Notes under the pieces: generated by a model
What the model was told of the DNA's origin: nothing
The model's input: the letters and a program-made list of their open reading frames with translations, nothing else
Databases searched by the model: none
Position numbers and translations under genes: made by a program
DNA from: Comamonadaceae bacterium
GTDB taxonomy: Bacteria > Pseudomonadota > Gammaproteobacteria > Burkholderiales > Burkholderiaceae_C
Direction of reading: 5' to 3'
DNA: 24,210 nt
NCBI GenBank assembly: GCA_947454585.1
Contig: CANGML010000003.1
Location: forward strand, 1 to 24,210
Shown here: positions 14,517 to 22,700 of the stretch, in pieces
How the letters are laid out: each line of letters begins with the position of its first letter
Position numbering within the stretch: the first letter of the stretch is position 1

Positions 14517-15834
14517 ATGGCAAGGTGTCTCGCACCATCAAGTTCAAACCCTTGCTACCCGGCTTCACGGGTGTCAGGCTCACGCCATAGTCACCCGGCT
14601 GCGCTGTGGCTTGGCCACTCTTGGAGATGCGCACCCGCACCGTCACTTCATCCATGTCGGAGAGCTTAGTGGTGGGGCTCATGGCCATGCTGTCATCCAG
14701 CACAAAGTCCAAGGGAAGTTTGTCCGCTGTCGTTCGCAAAATAGCGATGGGCATGCGTGAACCCGTCACGGGCGTGGCGTAAACAAACACCGTATCACTG
14801 GGGGCCACCAGCCCCTTCAGCTCTTTCACCAAGGTCACACGCCCGCTGATGCTGGTGGCGGCTCCGGGGGCCTTGTTGGCTTGCAAGGGTACTTCTGCCC
14901 CCACCGCTCGGGGGGGGATAGCAGGCAAGCCCATCTTGTCGCGGGTCTCGGCAATGGCGCGGTCAAGCTCCGGCGCATCAGGCGAATCAGCGGGCACCAC
15001 CTCGCGGGCACGCTCCCAAAAACGCAAGGCTGAACGGAAATTTAATTCGGCGTACGACGCGCTACCTGCCAAGAACAAGGCATTTAGGTGATGCGGGTCG
15101 GCTGTGAGCACGCGCTGAATGATGGCCCAAGGTTCACCCGCAAAACTACCGCCATTCTTTTGCGCCAGCACCTCGGCCCGTTCAATCGACAAATTGTCAT
15201 CACGGCTCATGGCCAAAGCTTTGGCGTAGGCCTCAGCCGACTCTTCAAAATGGCCACGCGCGCGCTGCACGCGTCCCAACATGACCCATCCGTCCATGTT
15301 GTTAGGTTCGTCTTGCAGGCGACGCGTCAAGGCCGTGGCCATTTCCGTTAACTTCTCTGGCGTCACTTCGTTAGATGCATCAATGCCCTGCGTCAAGGCC
15401 AGCGGATCCAAGGCCTCGGGTTGCCCCCACACGCTGTACATCAGCAGGGAAGACACAGGCACCACAAACAGCAACAACCCAAGACTTAGCCAAGGTTTGC
15501 GCCATGGCATAGCCGTCAGGGGTTGTGACGCGGCGACTGGGGCTGCAACGGCCTCAGCCCCGACATCCACCAACAGTCGCTGGGACAGTTCATCGCGTGC
15601 AGTTTTGAGCTCTTCGTAGTTCAAGTTGCCCAGCACAAACTCACGGTCCAACTCAGCCAATTGGTCACGGTAAACCGCCGCATTCGCAGTCGCCGGATCG
15701 TTGAGGGCCTCCACTTGATGTGCGGCAAAACGTGCCCCTTGTTGCGAACCGCGCCACAGCGCCAGGCTGAGCACCAGCATCACCACAGCCATCAGCGCGA
15801 TGGCAACACAGATAAACACGAGGGCTGGATTCAC
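14515..15834 (-). CDS. ccmI: Cytochrome c maturation protein CcmI (CycH), TPR apocytochrome chaperone
   Basis: 439 residues. N-terminal TM helix (about 5-28), a cytoplasmic loop with YRDQLAELDREFVLGNL, a second TM (about 113-133), then a periplasmic region with TPR-like repeats (MDGWVMLGRVQRARGHFEESAEAYAKAL in parts around 180-210; HHLNALFLAGSASYAELNFRSALRFW around 270) and a C-terminal domain with AILRTTADKLPLDFVLDD. CcmI holds the C-terminus of apocytochrome c for the CcmFH ligase. It starts with GTG at 15834, one base after the ccmH stop, with AAAGG upstream. An 8-base G run (14910-14917; C on the coding strand) lies at about codon 306-309. Last gene of the ccm operon. Confidence 0.94.
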   Translation of the reverse strand: MNPALVFICVAIALMAVVMLVLSLALWRGSQQGARFAAHQVEALNDPATANAAVYRDQLAELDREFVLGNLNYEELKTARDELSQRLLVDVGAEAVAAPVAASQPLTAMPWRKPWLSLGLLLFVVPVSSLLMYSVWGQPEALDPLALTQGIDASNEVTPEKLTEMATALTRRLQDEPNNMDGWVMLGRVQRARGHFEESAEAYAKALAMSRDDNLSIERAEVLAQKNGGSFAGEPWAIIQRVLTADPHHLNALFLAGSASYAELNFRSALRFWERAREVVPADSPDAPELDRAIAETRDKMGLPAIPPRAVGAEVPLQANKAPGAATSISGRVTLVKELKGLVAPSDTVFVYATPVTGSRMPIAILRTTADKLPLDFVLDDSMAMSPTTKLSDMDEVTVRVRISKSGQATAQPGDYGVSLTPVKPGSKGLNLMVRDTLP

Positions 15835-15835
15835 G

Positions 15836-16318
15836 TCAACCTTTCAACAGTTGCTTGGCGCGCTCGCGCGCTTCGTCACTCAATGCCGTGGGCAACGCGA
15901 GGGCGCGACGCTGACGCAAATACACACCCAAAAAGACGGCGGCGACAAGCAACAACAAAAATGGGCCAAACCACAACACCCAAGTCAAAGGCTTGACCTC
16001 GGGGCGGTACAGCACAAAGTCGCCATAGCGGGCGACTAGAAAATCTTTGACCTCTTGGTCTGATTTGCCAGTCCGAAGTAATTCGCGTACTTCGTTGCGC
16101 AAGTCATCGGCCAGCTCAGCGTGCGACGAGGCCAAGGATTCGTTTTGGCACACCAGGCACCGCAGCTCTTGCGAGATATCGACCAAGCGTGCCTCAAGCT
16201 TGGGGTCTTCAGCCATCGGCAGGGCTTCGCGTCCCGCGCTCAAGGCGGATGACGGAGCTGCCCATGTCAACACGGCCACACACACAGCCAGCAAGGTGTT
16301 CACCAGCGCAGATTTCAT
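15836..16318 (-). CDS. ccmH: Cytochrome c maturation protein CcmH (CycL)
   Basis: 160 residues. Signal-anchor or signal peptide at 1-27, periplasmic three-helix domain with the redox motif LRCLVCQN (C54, C57) that reduces the apocytochrome CXXCH cysteines, YGDFVLYRPEVKP, one TM helix (about 108-132) and a short cytoplasmic tail. It lacks the C-terminal TPR part fused in E. coli CcmH; that part is the separate ccmI next door. ATG overlaps the ccmG stop (ATGA). Confidence 0.96.
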   Translation of the reverse strand: MKSALVNTLLAVCVAVLTWAAPSSALSAGREALPMAEDPKLEARLVDISQELRCLVCQNESLASSHAELADDLRNEVRELLRTGKSDQEVKDFLVARYGDFVLYRPEVKPLTWVLWFGPFLLLLVAAVFLGVYLRQRRALALPTALSDEARERAKQLLKG

Positions 16319-16896
16319 GATTTGTTCAGCTCCGTGATCAAAGGCAAGATTTTTTCAGCCAGCAAAGCCGGGGTCACGGCGCCCACAAACTTGTAGCGAA
16401 TCACACCCGCTTTGTCGATGACGTAGGTCTCGGGCACGCCGTACACGCCATAGTTGATTCCCACGCGGCCATCCATGTCCATCACCGAGGTCTTGTAAGG
16501 GTTGCCGTGACGCTTGAGCCATACCTGGCTGCGCTCACGGGCAAGTTTGAGCTTCTCGTCAAAAGGCGCTTTGTAAGCCGCGTCTTGTGGCTGAATTTCT
16601 TTGTAGCTCAGACCCACAATTGGCACTTGGTACTTTTCGGAAAAGGCGACCAGCACGGGGTGTTCTTCGCGGCAGGCCACGCACCAGGTGGCCCACACAT
16701 TGAGCATCCACACCTGGCCTTGCATCTCGATGGGCGAAAACTTGGTGTCACCTGGCTCAAGGGTGAACAAGCTGAAGTGCGGCGCAGGTTTACCCACCAA
16801 AGGGGATGGAATTTCACGCGGATCACGTTTCAAGCCCACCGCTAAAAAAACCACCAAGCCGAAGAACAGCACCAGGGGGATCAGCACCTTCTTCAT
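16315..16896 (-). CDS. ccmG: Thiol:disulfide interchange protein CcmG/DsbE
   Basis: 193-residue membrane-anchored periplasmic thioredoxin. TM anchor 3-22, then GKPAPHFSLFTLE, active site NVWATWCVACREEHP (C72, C75), and the cis-proline region YGVYGVPETYVID. It keeps apocytochrome and CcmH thiols reduced, drawing electrons from CcdA/DsbD. The active-site dipeptide is VA. Start ATG 16896 overlaps the ccmF stop (ATGA); a longer in-frame reading to 17004 only extends into ccmF. Confidence 0.96.
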   Translation of the reverse strand: MKKVLIPLVLFFGLVVFLAVGLKRDPREIPSPLVGKPAPHFSLFTLEPGDTKFSPIEMQGQVWMLNVWATWCVACREEHPVLVAFSEKYQVPIVGLSYKEIQPQDAAYKAPFDEKLKLARERSQVWLKRHGNPYKTSVMDMDGRVGINYGVYGVPETYVIDKAGVIRYKFVGAVTPALLAEKILPLITELNKS

Positions 16897-18812
16897 TTGC
16901 GGTATCTCCGGTCCAAGGCGGCCAACACGCCACCCAACACCATCAGCAACACACCGCCCCAAAGCCAAGGCACAAAGGGCTTGTAGTAGACGCGCATGCT
17001 CCACTCGGTGCGTTCATCGTTGAGCGGCTCACCCAGCGACACATATAAATCGCGCATGAACCCCGAATCAATGCCTGCTTCGGTCATGGCCATGGCCGTT
17101 GAGAAATAGCGACGTTTCTCGGGTTGCAAAATTTCGATGATTTTGTCGTTGCGCAGCACCTGCACATCGGCACGCACGGCCTTGTAGTTGGGGCCGCGCA
17201 CTTCGTCGAGCGAATTCAGCCTAAAGGTATAGGGCGCGATGGTGACCACATCCCCGATCTGCATGCGCACATCGCGCTCCACCTCGTAACACTTGACACC
17301 CGTGATACCGATGACCAATACCGCCATGCCAAAGTGGGCGAGATGCTGGCCCCAAAACGATGCAGCAATACGGCCAGGCTTACGGACGCGCAGCAACACC
17401 TGCTGGACCGTCCCCAAAGCAACCCACAGCCCCAAGAACAAACCAAATGCGGCACCGATCGACCAGCCGCCCAAGACAAAGGGCAAGAGCACAGCCAACC
17501 CAGCCGCACCCAAGGCGGTCCAACGCAAATGATGGGCGATCTCACGCAGATTGGCCTCCCGCCAGCGGGCCACCGAGCCGGGGATCATGAGGAACACCGT
17601 GGGCACCAGCAGGGGCGCAAACACCGCGTTGAAATAAGGTGGCCCCACCGACAGCTTGCCCAAATTCAAGGCATCAATGATGAGTGGGTAAATCGTACCC
17701 AGCAACACCGCTGCGGTGGCCACCACCAACAACACGCTGTTGGCCAACAAGAACGACTCACGCGACACCAACTCCATGTGCCCACCCAAGGCCACACGCG
17801 GCGCACGCCAAGCAAACAAGGTGAGCGATGCGCCCACCACCACAGCCAAGAAGACCAAAATAAAAACGCCGCGCTTGGGATCTGAAGCAAACGCATGGAC
17901 CGATGTCAATACGCCTGAGCGAACCAAGAATGTGCCCAGCAGCGACAGAGAGAACGCCGCAATCGCCAACAACACGGTCCAAGCCTTGAAGCTACCGCGC
18001 TTCTCGGTCACCATCAGCGAATGAATCAGTGCCGTGCCGACCAACCATGGCATCAGGGACGCGTTTTCCACCGGGTCCCAAAACCACCAACCGCCCCAGC
18101 CGAGTTCGTAGTAAGCCCACCAAGAGCCCAAGCCGATGCCAAAGGTCAAGAAGGTCCAGGCGATCACCGTCCATGGGCGAGACCAGCGCGCCCAAGCGGC
18201 ATCCAAGCGGCCACTCATCAAGGCCGAAACCGCAAATGCAAAGGCCACCGCCATCCCCACATAACCCATGTACAACATGGGTGGGTGAATCACCAAGCCG
18301 GGATCTTGCAGCAACGGGTTCAAGTCTTTGCCATCCATGGCAGCAGGCAGCAAGCGCTCAAACGGATTGGAGGTGATCAAGATGAACAGCAAAAAGCCCA
18401 CCGAAAGCAGCCCCAGCACGCCAATCACACGCGCCACCATGTCCAGCGGCAAGCTGCGAGAAAACAACGCAACAGAGACCGTCCACATGGCAAGCAACAG
18501 CACCCACAACAAGAGCGAGCCTTCGTGGCCGCCCCAAACAGCAGCGAATTGGTAGGGCTTAGGGAGCAGTGAATTGGAATGCTGCGCCACGTAAAGCACT
18601 GAAAAATCGTTGGCTAAAAACGCCGAGGCCAAGGCCCCAAATGCCAAAGCGACCAACGCAAATTGCAGCGCTGCCATCGGACGCGCCAGTGATTGCAAAG
18701 TCACTTGTGTTTGCGGGTCACGCACCAAAGTGCCTGCAATGGGCAGAACACCCTGCATCACCGCCACCACGGCGGCCAGCATCAGTGCGAAATTACCGAG
18801 TTCTGGAATCAT
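16893..18812 (-). CDS. ccmF: Heme lyase subunit CcmF
   Basis: 639-residue polytopic inner-membrane protein (about 15 TM helices), the core of the holocytochrome c synthetase with CcmH. The WWD periplasmic heme-binding domain WGGWWFWDPVENASLMPWL spans about 239-257. Conserved histidines equivalent to the four heme ligands of E. coli CcmF are present: VIHPP (H176), ALIHS (H264), TSVHAF (H306) and WGQHLAHFG near 480. GGHEGS at 95-100 is also characteristic. Both ends overlap neighbours by four bases (ccmE upstream, ccmG downstream). Confidence 0.97.
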   Translation of the reverse strand: MIPELGNFALMLAAVVAVMQGVLPIAGTLVRDPQTQVTLQSLARPMAALQFALVALAFGALASAFLANDFSVLYVAQHSNSLLPKPYQFAAVWGGHEGSLLLWVLLLAMWTVSVALFSRSLPLDMVARVIGVLGLLSVGFLLFILITSNPFERLLPAAMDGKDLNPLLQDPGLVIHPPMLYMGYVGMAVAFAFAVSALMSGRLDAAWARWSRPWTVIAWTFLTFGIGLGSWWAYYELGWGGWWFWDPVENASLMPWLVGTALIHSLMVTEKRGSFKAWTVLLAIAAFSLSLLGTFLVRSGVLTSVHAFASDPKRGVFILVFLAVVVGASLTLFAWRAPRVALGGHMELVSRESFLLANSVLLVVATAAVLLGTIYPLIIDALNLGKLSVGPPYFNAVFAPLLVPTVFLMIPGSVARWREANLREIAHHLRWTALGAAGLAVLLPFVLGGWSIGAAFGLFLGLWVALGTVQQVLLRVRKPGRIAASFWGQHLAHFGMAVLVIGITGVKCYEVERDVRMQIGDVVTIAPYTFRLNSLDEVRGPNYKAVRADVQVLRNDKIIEILQPEKRRYFSTAMAMTEAGIDSGFMRDLYVSLGEPLNDERTEWSMRVYYKPFVPWLWGGVLLMVLGGVLAALDRRYRK

Positions 18813-19279
18813 GGATTACCTTTAACAGTGGCAGGCGTTTGCACAGACTTGGCGGCCTTGGCTGCTGCGGCTTGGTCCATGGCATGTTGGGCTTCGGGTG
18901 GCATGTAGTTTTCATCGTGTTTGGCCAAGACTTCGCTGGCAACAAACAACCCCTCGTCATTGAGCTTGCCTTGTGAGACCACGCCCTTGCCTTCTTTGAA
19001 CAAGTCGGGCAGCAGACCCACATAAGTCACAGGCATTTCGTGAACGGTGTCGGTGATGACAAAGCGGATGTTGTTGCCATTGCGCACCAGACTGCCCTCT
19101 TTCACCATACCCCCAGCGCGGAACGTGCGGCCCTTGGGCGCTTCACCCTGGCTCACTTGTGTGGGCGTGAAGAAAAACACCAAATTGCTTTGAAAGGCGT
19201 TCAACACAAAAGCGGCGGCCACACACAACACCACAAGGCCAGCGGCAATCCAAGCAAATCGTTTGGTTCTTGGTTTCAT
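18809..19279 (-). CDS. ccmE: Periplasmic heme chaperone CcmE
   Basis: 156 residues. TM anchor about 8-28 after an Arg/Lys-rich start, then the OB-fold domain with VFFFTPTQV, FRAGGMVKEGSL, FVITD and VTYVGLLPDLFKEG. The covalent heme-binding histidine is H121 in VLAKHDENYMPP, with the tyrosine of HDENY that contributes to axial ligation. Start: GTG 19282 is possible, but ATG 19279, overlapping the ccmD stop as TGATG, is preferred. Confidence 0.96.
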   Translation of the reverse strand: MKPRTKRFAWIAAGLVVLCVAAAFVLNAFQSNLVFFFTPTQVSQGEAPKGRTFRAGGMVKEGSLVRNGNNIRFVITDTVHEMPVTYVGLLPDLFKEGKGVVSQGKLNDEGLFVASEVLAKHDENYMPPEAQHAMDQAAAAKAAKSVQTPATVKGNP

Positions 19280-19470
19280 CACATCAACTCTTCAGCAGGT
19301 AACTGGGCCACGGCTTGCTCAGTTTGCAATTGGCTCAACACGGCACGGTGCGCCCAGCGGGCTTGCAGCACCTCCAAGGCCATCAACAAAGCAGTCACGC
19401 CTACGCTGCCCCAGACATACACGGCGTAGCCCCCCATGGCCCAAAACTCGGCCCAACTGTCCCATCTCAT
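19279..19470 (-). CDS. ccmD: Heme exporter accessory protein CcmD
   Basis: 63-residue single-span protein, MRWDSWAEFWAMGGYAVYVWG then a TM helix (about 17-37) and a basic cytoplasmic segment with LEVLQARWAHRAVLSQL. The FWAMGGYAVYVW signature is typical of CcmD, which helps release holo-CcmE from the CcmABC complex. ATG 19470 is chosen over GTG 19479 because GAGG stands 9 nt before the ATG and overlaps the GTG region. Confidence 0.93.
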   Translation of the reverse strand: MRWDSWAEFWAMGGYAVYVWGSVGVTALLMALEVLQARWAHRAVLSQLQTEQAVAQLPAEELM

Positions 19471-19480
19471 GCTTGCCACC

Positions 19481-20224
19481 TCATGCCTTCACCTCGTCTA
19501 GTTCATGCACCCAGCTGGCATGGCTCTCGCGTTGCAAGATCAAGGTACGCACACGGAACAACACCAGTGCCATGGTGTAGAACCAAAAGGCCAGCGCCAT
19601 CAGCAACATGCCCCAAAGCATGACTTGCGCCATGCTGGGCGCTTTGGTCAACGACACCGAAGCGCCTTGGTGCAGCGTGTTCCACCACTTCACCGAAAAA
19701 TAAATGATGGGCACATTGATGGCACCCACGATGGCGATCAAGGCGCCTGCACGGTCACTGCGACGCGTGTCATCAATCGCTGAGGTCAAGGCGATGTAGC
19801 CGAGGTACAAGAAAAAAAGAATCAACTCCGACGTCAACCGCGCGTCCCACACCCACCAGGCACCCCACATGGGCTTACCCCATAGCGCACCGGTCCAAAG
19901 AGATAAGAACGCAAACAACGCACCCGTGGGTGCCAAGGCAAGCGTCATCATGCCCGACAGGCGCGTGTTAAACGTCAGGCCCAGCACGCTCCAAAAGGCC
20001 ATGGCCAAGTAAATGACCATCGACATCCAACTGACGGGCACATGAACAAAGATGATGCGATAGCCCTCGCCCTGCTGAAAATCCGTCGGGGCCACGGCAA
20101 AGCCCAGCCACATCCCAGCCACCATCAACAAGGTGGCCAGCACTGCAAACCAAGGCCAGGCCTGCCCCGCAAAACCGTAGAAGTTTTGTGGCGCAGCGTA
20201 ATGAAACCAATTGATATTTTTCAT
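19481..20224 (-). CDS. ccmC: Heme handling protein CcmC
   Basis: 247 residues with six TM helices. The WWD domain is MWGAWWVWDARLTSEL (about 120-135), flanked by the two periplasmic heme-ligand histidines, FVHVPVSWMS (H60) and WWNTLHQGASV. CcmC loads heme onto CcmE. ATG overlaps the ccmB stop (ATGA). Confidence 0.97.
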   Translation of the reverse strand: MKNINWFHYAAPQNFYGFAGQAWPWFAVLATLLMVAGMWLGFAVAPTDFQQGEGYRIIFVHVPVSWMSMVIYLAMAFWSVLGLTFNTRLSGMMTLALAPTGALFAFLSLWTGALWGKPMWGAWWVWDARLTSELILFFLYLGYIALTSAIDDTRRSDRAGALIAIVGAINVPIIYFSVKWWNTLHQGASVSLTKAPSMAQVMLWGMLLMALAFWFYTMALVLFRVRTLILQRESHASWVHELDEVKA

Positions 20225-20892
20225 TCCAACGCGATCCGTAAAGCAGCTGCACAGGCAAATGGGCTGAAAAAAACCGCCGGCAAGAGCATGGCCAACAAAA
20301 TTGAGAAGTGCGCTTCAGCGCCCAAACCACTGACCTGCGCCTCGACGGCACCTGCACCAAACACCAGCACAGGAACAAACAACGGCAATACCAAGAGCGA
20401 CAACAACACCCCACCGCCGCGCACCCCCAAAGTCAAGGCGGCACCGATGCCACCGATCAATGACAACACAGGTGTGCCCAACAACAGGGCCAAGGTGAGG
20501 GTGACCAACGCGTCTTGCGACAAGTCAAATTGCAGCCCTAAAACTGGCGCCAATAATACCAACGGCAGCCCGGAAAGCAGCCAATGCGCCAAGAGTTTGG
20601 CACTGATCAGTAAGGGCATTGCCGTGGGTGATAAAGCCATTTGCTCCAAAGTCCCATCGCGGTAATCCGCCTCAAACAAGCGCTGCAAGGCGAGCATGCT
20701 CGACAACAGGGCCCCCACCCACAACACACCTGGAGCCACCAAGCGCAAGGTCTTGAGTTCAGGGCCAATGCCCAATGGGAACAAGGCAGCCACCACGACA
20801 AAGAAAAACACGGCCGTCAACACCTCGCTCTTGCGGCGCAGGGCCAACAGCAAATCGCGACGCAACACCGCCATGAACGCACTGCCCTTCAT
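20221..20892 (-). CDS. ccmB: Heme exporter protein CcmB (ABC permease)
   Basis: 223 residues, six TM helices. Begins with FMAVLRRDLLLALRRKSEVL, then FPLGIGPE, APGVLWVGALLSSMLALQRLFEADYRDGTLEQ (in parts), all typical of CcmB. Permease partner of the CcmA ATPase; together they drive release of holo-CcmE. ATG overlaps the ccmA stop (ATGA). An alternative in-frame ATG six codons downstream is less likely. Confidence 0.95.
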   Translation of the reverse strand: MKGSAFMAVLRRDLLLALRRKSEVLTAVFFFVVVAALFPLGIGPELKTLRLVAPGVLWVGALLSSMLALQRLFEADYRDGTLEQMALSPTAMPLLISAKLLAHWLLSGLPLVLLAPVLGLQFDLSQDALVTLTLALLLGTPVLSLIGGIGAALTLGVRGGGVLLSLLVLPLFVPVLVFGAGAVEAQVSGLGAEAHFSILLAMLLPAVFFSPFACAAALRIALE

Positions 20893-21527
20893 GCCGCACC
20901 TCTCAATCGGTAGGTGTGCACAGGCACTAACGTGTCGGAGGCACTGGTGAGCGCCACCGGCTGATGGCTGGTGAACAACACCATGCCGCCGTGCTCCACA
21001 TGCTCGGCCAACAGGCCGCGCAAACCATCCAGGGCTTTGCCATCTAAGGCGACAAAGGGCTCATCCAACACCCACAGGGGGGCTTGACTGGCCAACAGAC
21101 GCGCCAGCGCCGTGCGACGCTTTTGGCCTTGCGACATCACGCGCAGCGGCAAATGCTCGCGCCCACGCAGGCCCATGCGTGCCAGGGCCTGCAAGGCTTG
21201 GGACTGACTGAGCGTGCGGCCCGACACAGCCGCATCCGACATCAGGTTTTCTAAGGCACTCAGCTCTTCTTTGAGCGACAAGCTGTGGCCTAAATAAAAC
21301 AAGGACGAACGAAACGCCGCAGCGTTTTTCTGGATGGGTTGGTCATGCCAACACACCTCACCCGCGTCGGCAGGCGACAGACCACACACGATGCGCAACA
21401 AACTGGTTTTTCCCACGCCGTTGTCACCCTCAAGGTGCAAGGCCTGACCTGCCTGCAACGCAAAGCTCACGTCGGAAAACAAGGGCTTATTGCCGCGACT
21501 GCATGACAGGTTTGAAACGCGCAACAT
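20889..21527 (-). CDS. ccmA: Cytochrome c biogenesis ATPase CcmA
   Basis: 212 residues. Walker A EGDNGVGKTSLLR (34-42 core), YLGHSLSLKEELSALENL, signature region VMSQGQKRRTALARL, Walker B LWVLDEPFVALD, switch histidine FTSHQP. The usual CcmA signature is LSAGQ-type; here it is MSQGQKRR. It supplies ATP hydrolysis to CcmABCD. It starts 3 nt after the FemAB-like gene, so that gene is almost certainly on the same transcript. Confidence 0.96.
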   Translation of the reverse strand: MLRVSNLSCSRGNKPLFSDVSFALQAGQALHLEGDNGVGKTSLLRIVCGLSPADAGEVCWHDQPIQKNAAAFRSSLFYLGHSLSLKEELSALENLMSDAAVSGRTLSQSQALQALARMGLRGREHLPLRVMSQGQKRRTALARLLASQAPLWVLDEPFVALDGKALDGLRGLLAEHVEHGGMVLFTSHQPVALTSASDTLVPVHTYRLRGAA

Positions 21528-21530
21528 GGC

Positions 21531-22454
21531 TTAAATGAAAGTGCCCGCACAGGTCAGCACTTGACCGCCTGTGCTCATTTTGAAACGCGCAATCCCCGCG
21601 CTGCGTGTGGTGTTGACACCGCCGAGGTCGAGCTGGCGCACACCGCGCTCACGCAATTCCTCGATACCTTTCCACAAAATTAAATTGTGGGCATGCAAGT
21701 CACGCCCTGCATCGCTGGTCCAACCGACTTGGTAGGTGGCGGCCTCGCCATGAATTAAAAACATCATGCCTGCCACGCGGTCACGCCCCACATCGGCGCG
21801 CATCGTCAAAATAGTTTTGGCCGGTTGTTGCCGCGAGGGCACATACAAATCAAAGAAATGCACAGGCAAGCCGTGCAAACCGCGTTGCTCACGCTGCTGC
21901 ATTTCGGCATCAAGGAGCCAACGGTATTGGCCTGCGTTGGTACCCACGCGGTGGATGGTGAGCTCTGAATTTTCAGCGCCGCCCAGACGATGCCGCCAAC
22001 GTTTGTCCAACTGGGCGCGCAGGACATCCATGGACAAGGTGAGGTCTAACATCACCGTGCTGTGCCCCGTCATCACACGACGCCAACGCGAGAGACCTAG
22101 CTCAGGGCCTTGTGCCTCCAAAGGCGTGAAGGCCACCACGCGCAAGTTTTTCAGAGGCATCGTTTGTTTGAGTGCTTTGTAAACACGCGCTTTGTCAGTA
22201 CCCGACAGGGGCTGCAACCAGACGGGCCCCAACGAGCACAGCGCCATATTGGCCAAGCCGCCCACCCACCGACGGAGGATGAATTGGGCCAAGGCCACCG
22301 GCGTGCCGTCTTGCTCAACCCACGCACGCAAGACCCCCACACCCAACGTCTTCATGCAAGCGCCGTAGGCCCAGTCTTGCTGCAGCGGCGCGGCGGCGGC
22401 GGCATGGTGCCTGTCCCACTCAGGATGGACCAAGCTGTCCCAGTTGACTTTCAT
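21531..22454 (-). CDS. FemAB-like GNAT-fold protein (peptidoglycan bridge family)
   Basis: 307-residue soluble protein with the double-GNAT layout of the FemA/FemB/lipid II aminoacyltransferase family: LQQDWAYGACMKTLG near the N-terminus, SLGPVWLQPLS, a middle segment RWRHRLGGAE, and the diagnostic C-terminal TYQVGWTSDAGRDLHAHNLILWKGIEELRERG (in parts) followed by LDLGGVN and GIARFKMSTGG. Gram-negative members are of uncertain function; some act in exopolysaccharide or cell-wall modification. There is no signal peptide or TM helix. It heads the ccm operon, separated from ccmA by 3 nt, but nothing in the sequence ties it to heme. Its start is 20 bp from the divergent small membrane protein. 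Confidence 0.85.
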   Translation of the reverse strand: MKVNWDSLVHPEWDRHHAAAAAPLQQDWAYGACMKTLGVGVLRAWVEQDGTPVALAQFILRRWVGGLANMALCSLGPVWLQPLSGTDKARVYKALKQTMPLKNLRVVAFTPLEAQGPELGLSRWRRVMTGHSTVMLDLTLSMDVLRAQLDKRWRHRLGGAENSELTIHRVGTNAGQYRWLLDAEMQQREQRGLHGLPVHFFDLYVPSRQQPAKTILTMRADVGRDRVAGMMFLIHGEAATYQVGWTSDAGRDLHAHNLILWKGIEELRERGVRQLDLGGVNTTRSAGIARFKMSTGGQVLTCAGTFI

Positions 22455-22459
22455 GCGCC

Positions 22460-22465
22460 TAAAAT
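22460..22465 (+). promoter_or_regulatory. Candidate -10 box of the 65-residue membrane protein gene
   Basis: TAAAAT (5 of 6 consensus) ends 9 nt before the ATG at 22475, within the 20-bp divergent gap. No convincing -35 at normal distance and no Shine-Dalgarno. Confidence 0.3.
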
Positions 22466-22474
22466 CCTCGCACC

Positions 22475-22672
22475 ATGCTGCACAAACTTCGCCTTCGCCG
22501 CCAAGCCGAGACCGTGATGGGCCATCGTCTCGAAGAACCCCGCCTCACGCTGATGCTGGTGGTGTGGGTGTTTGTTTACGTGGGCTTGCCCCTGCTGATC
22601 ATCAGCAGCTTGATCGACGGGCTGATCCAGCAAATCACCGGCAACTGCACCGGTTTTTGGTGCTGGTTTTAA
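22475..22672 (+). CDS. Small single-span membrane protein, unrecognised
   Basis: 65 residues. A basic N-terminus (KLRLRRQ), then a hydrophobic helix (about 25-47, LTLMLVVWVFVYVGLPLL) and a short tail ending TGNCTGFWCWF with two cysteines near the C-terminus. The positive-inside charge pattern predicts N-in, C-out. I do not recognise a family. In favour of a real gene: coherent topology, clear start and stop, the only sensible reading of this 246-bp stretch between FemAB and the secreted protein, and a -10-like box. Against: no Shine-Dalgarno and short length. Confidence 0.55.
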   Translation: MLHKLRLRRQAETVMGHRLEEPRLTLMLVVWVFVYVGLPLLIISSLIDGLIQQITGNCTGFWCWF

Positions 22673-22700
22673 ACAGAGATTCATCGTTGTTTGCACGGCC

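Noticed and set aside
17124..17885. Plus-strand open frame of 253 codons inside ccmF
   Set aside because: It lies antisense to a gene with unmistakable motifs, and its composition (His/Gln/Thr-rich) is that of a mirrored membrane-protein sequence.
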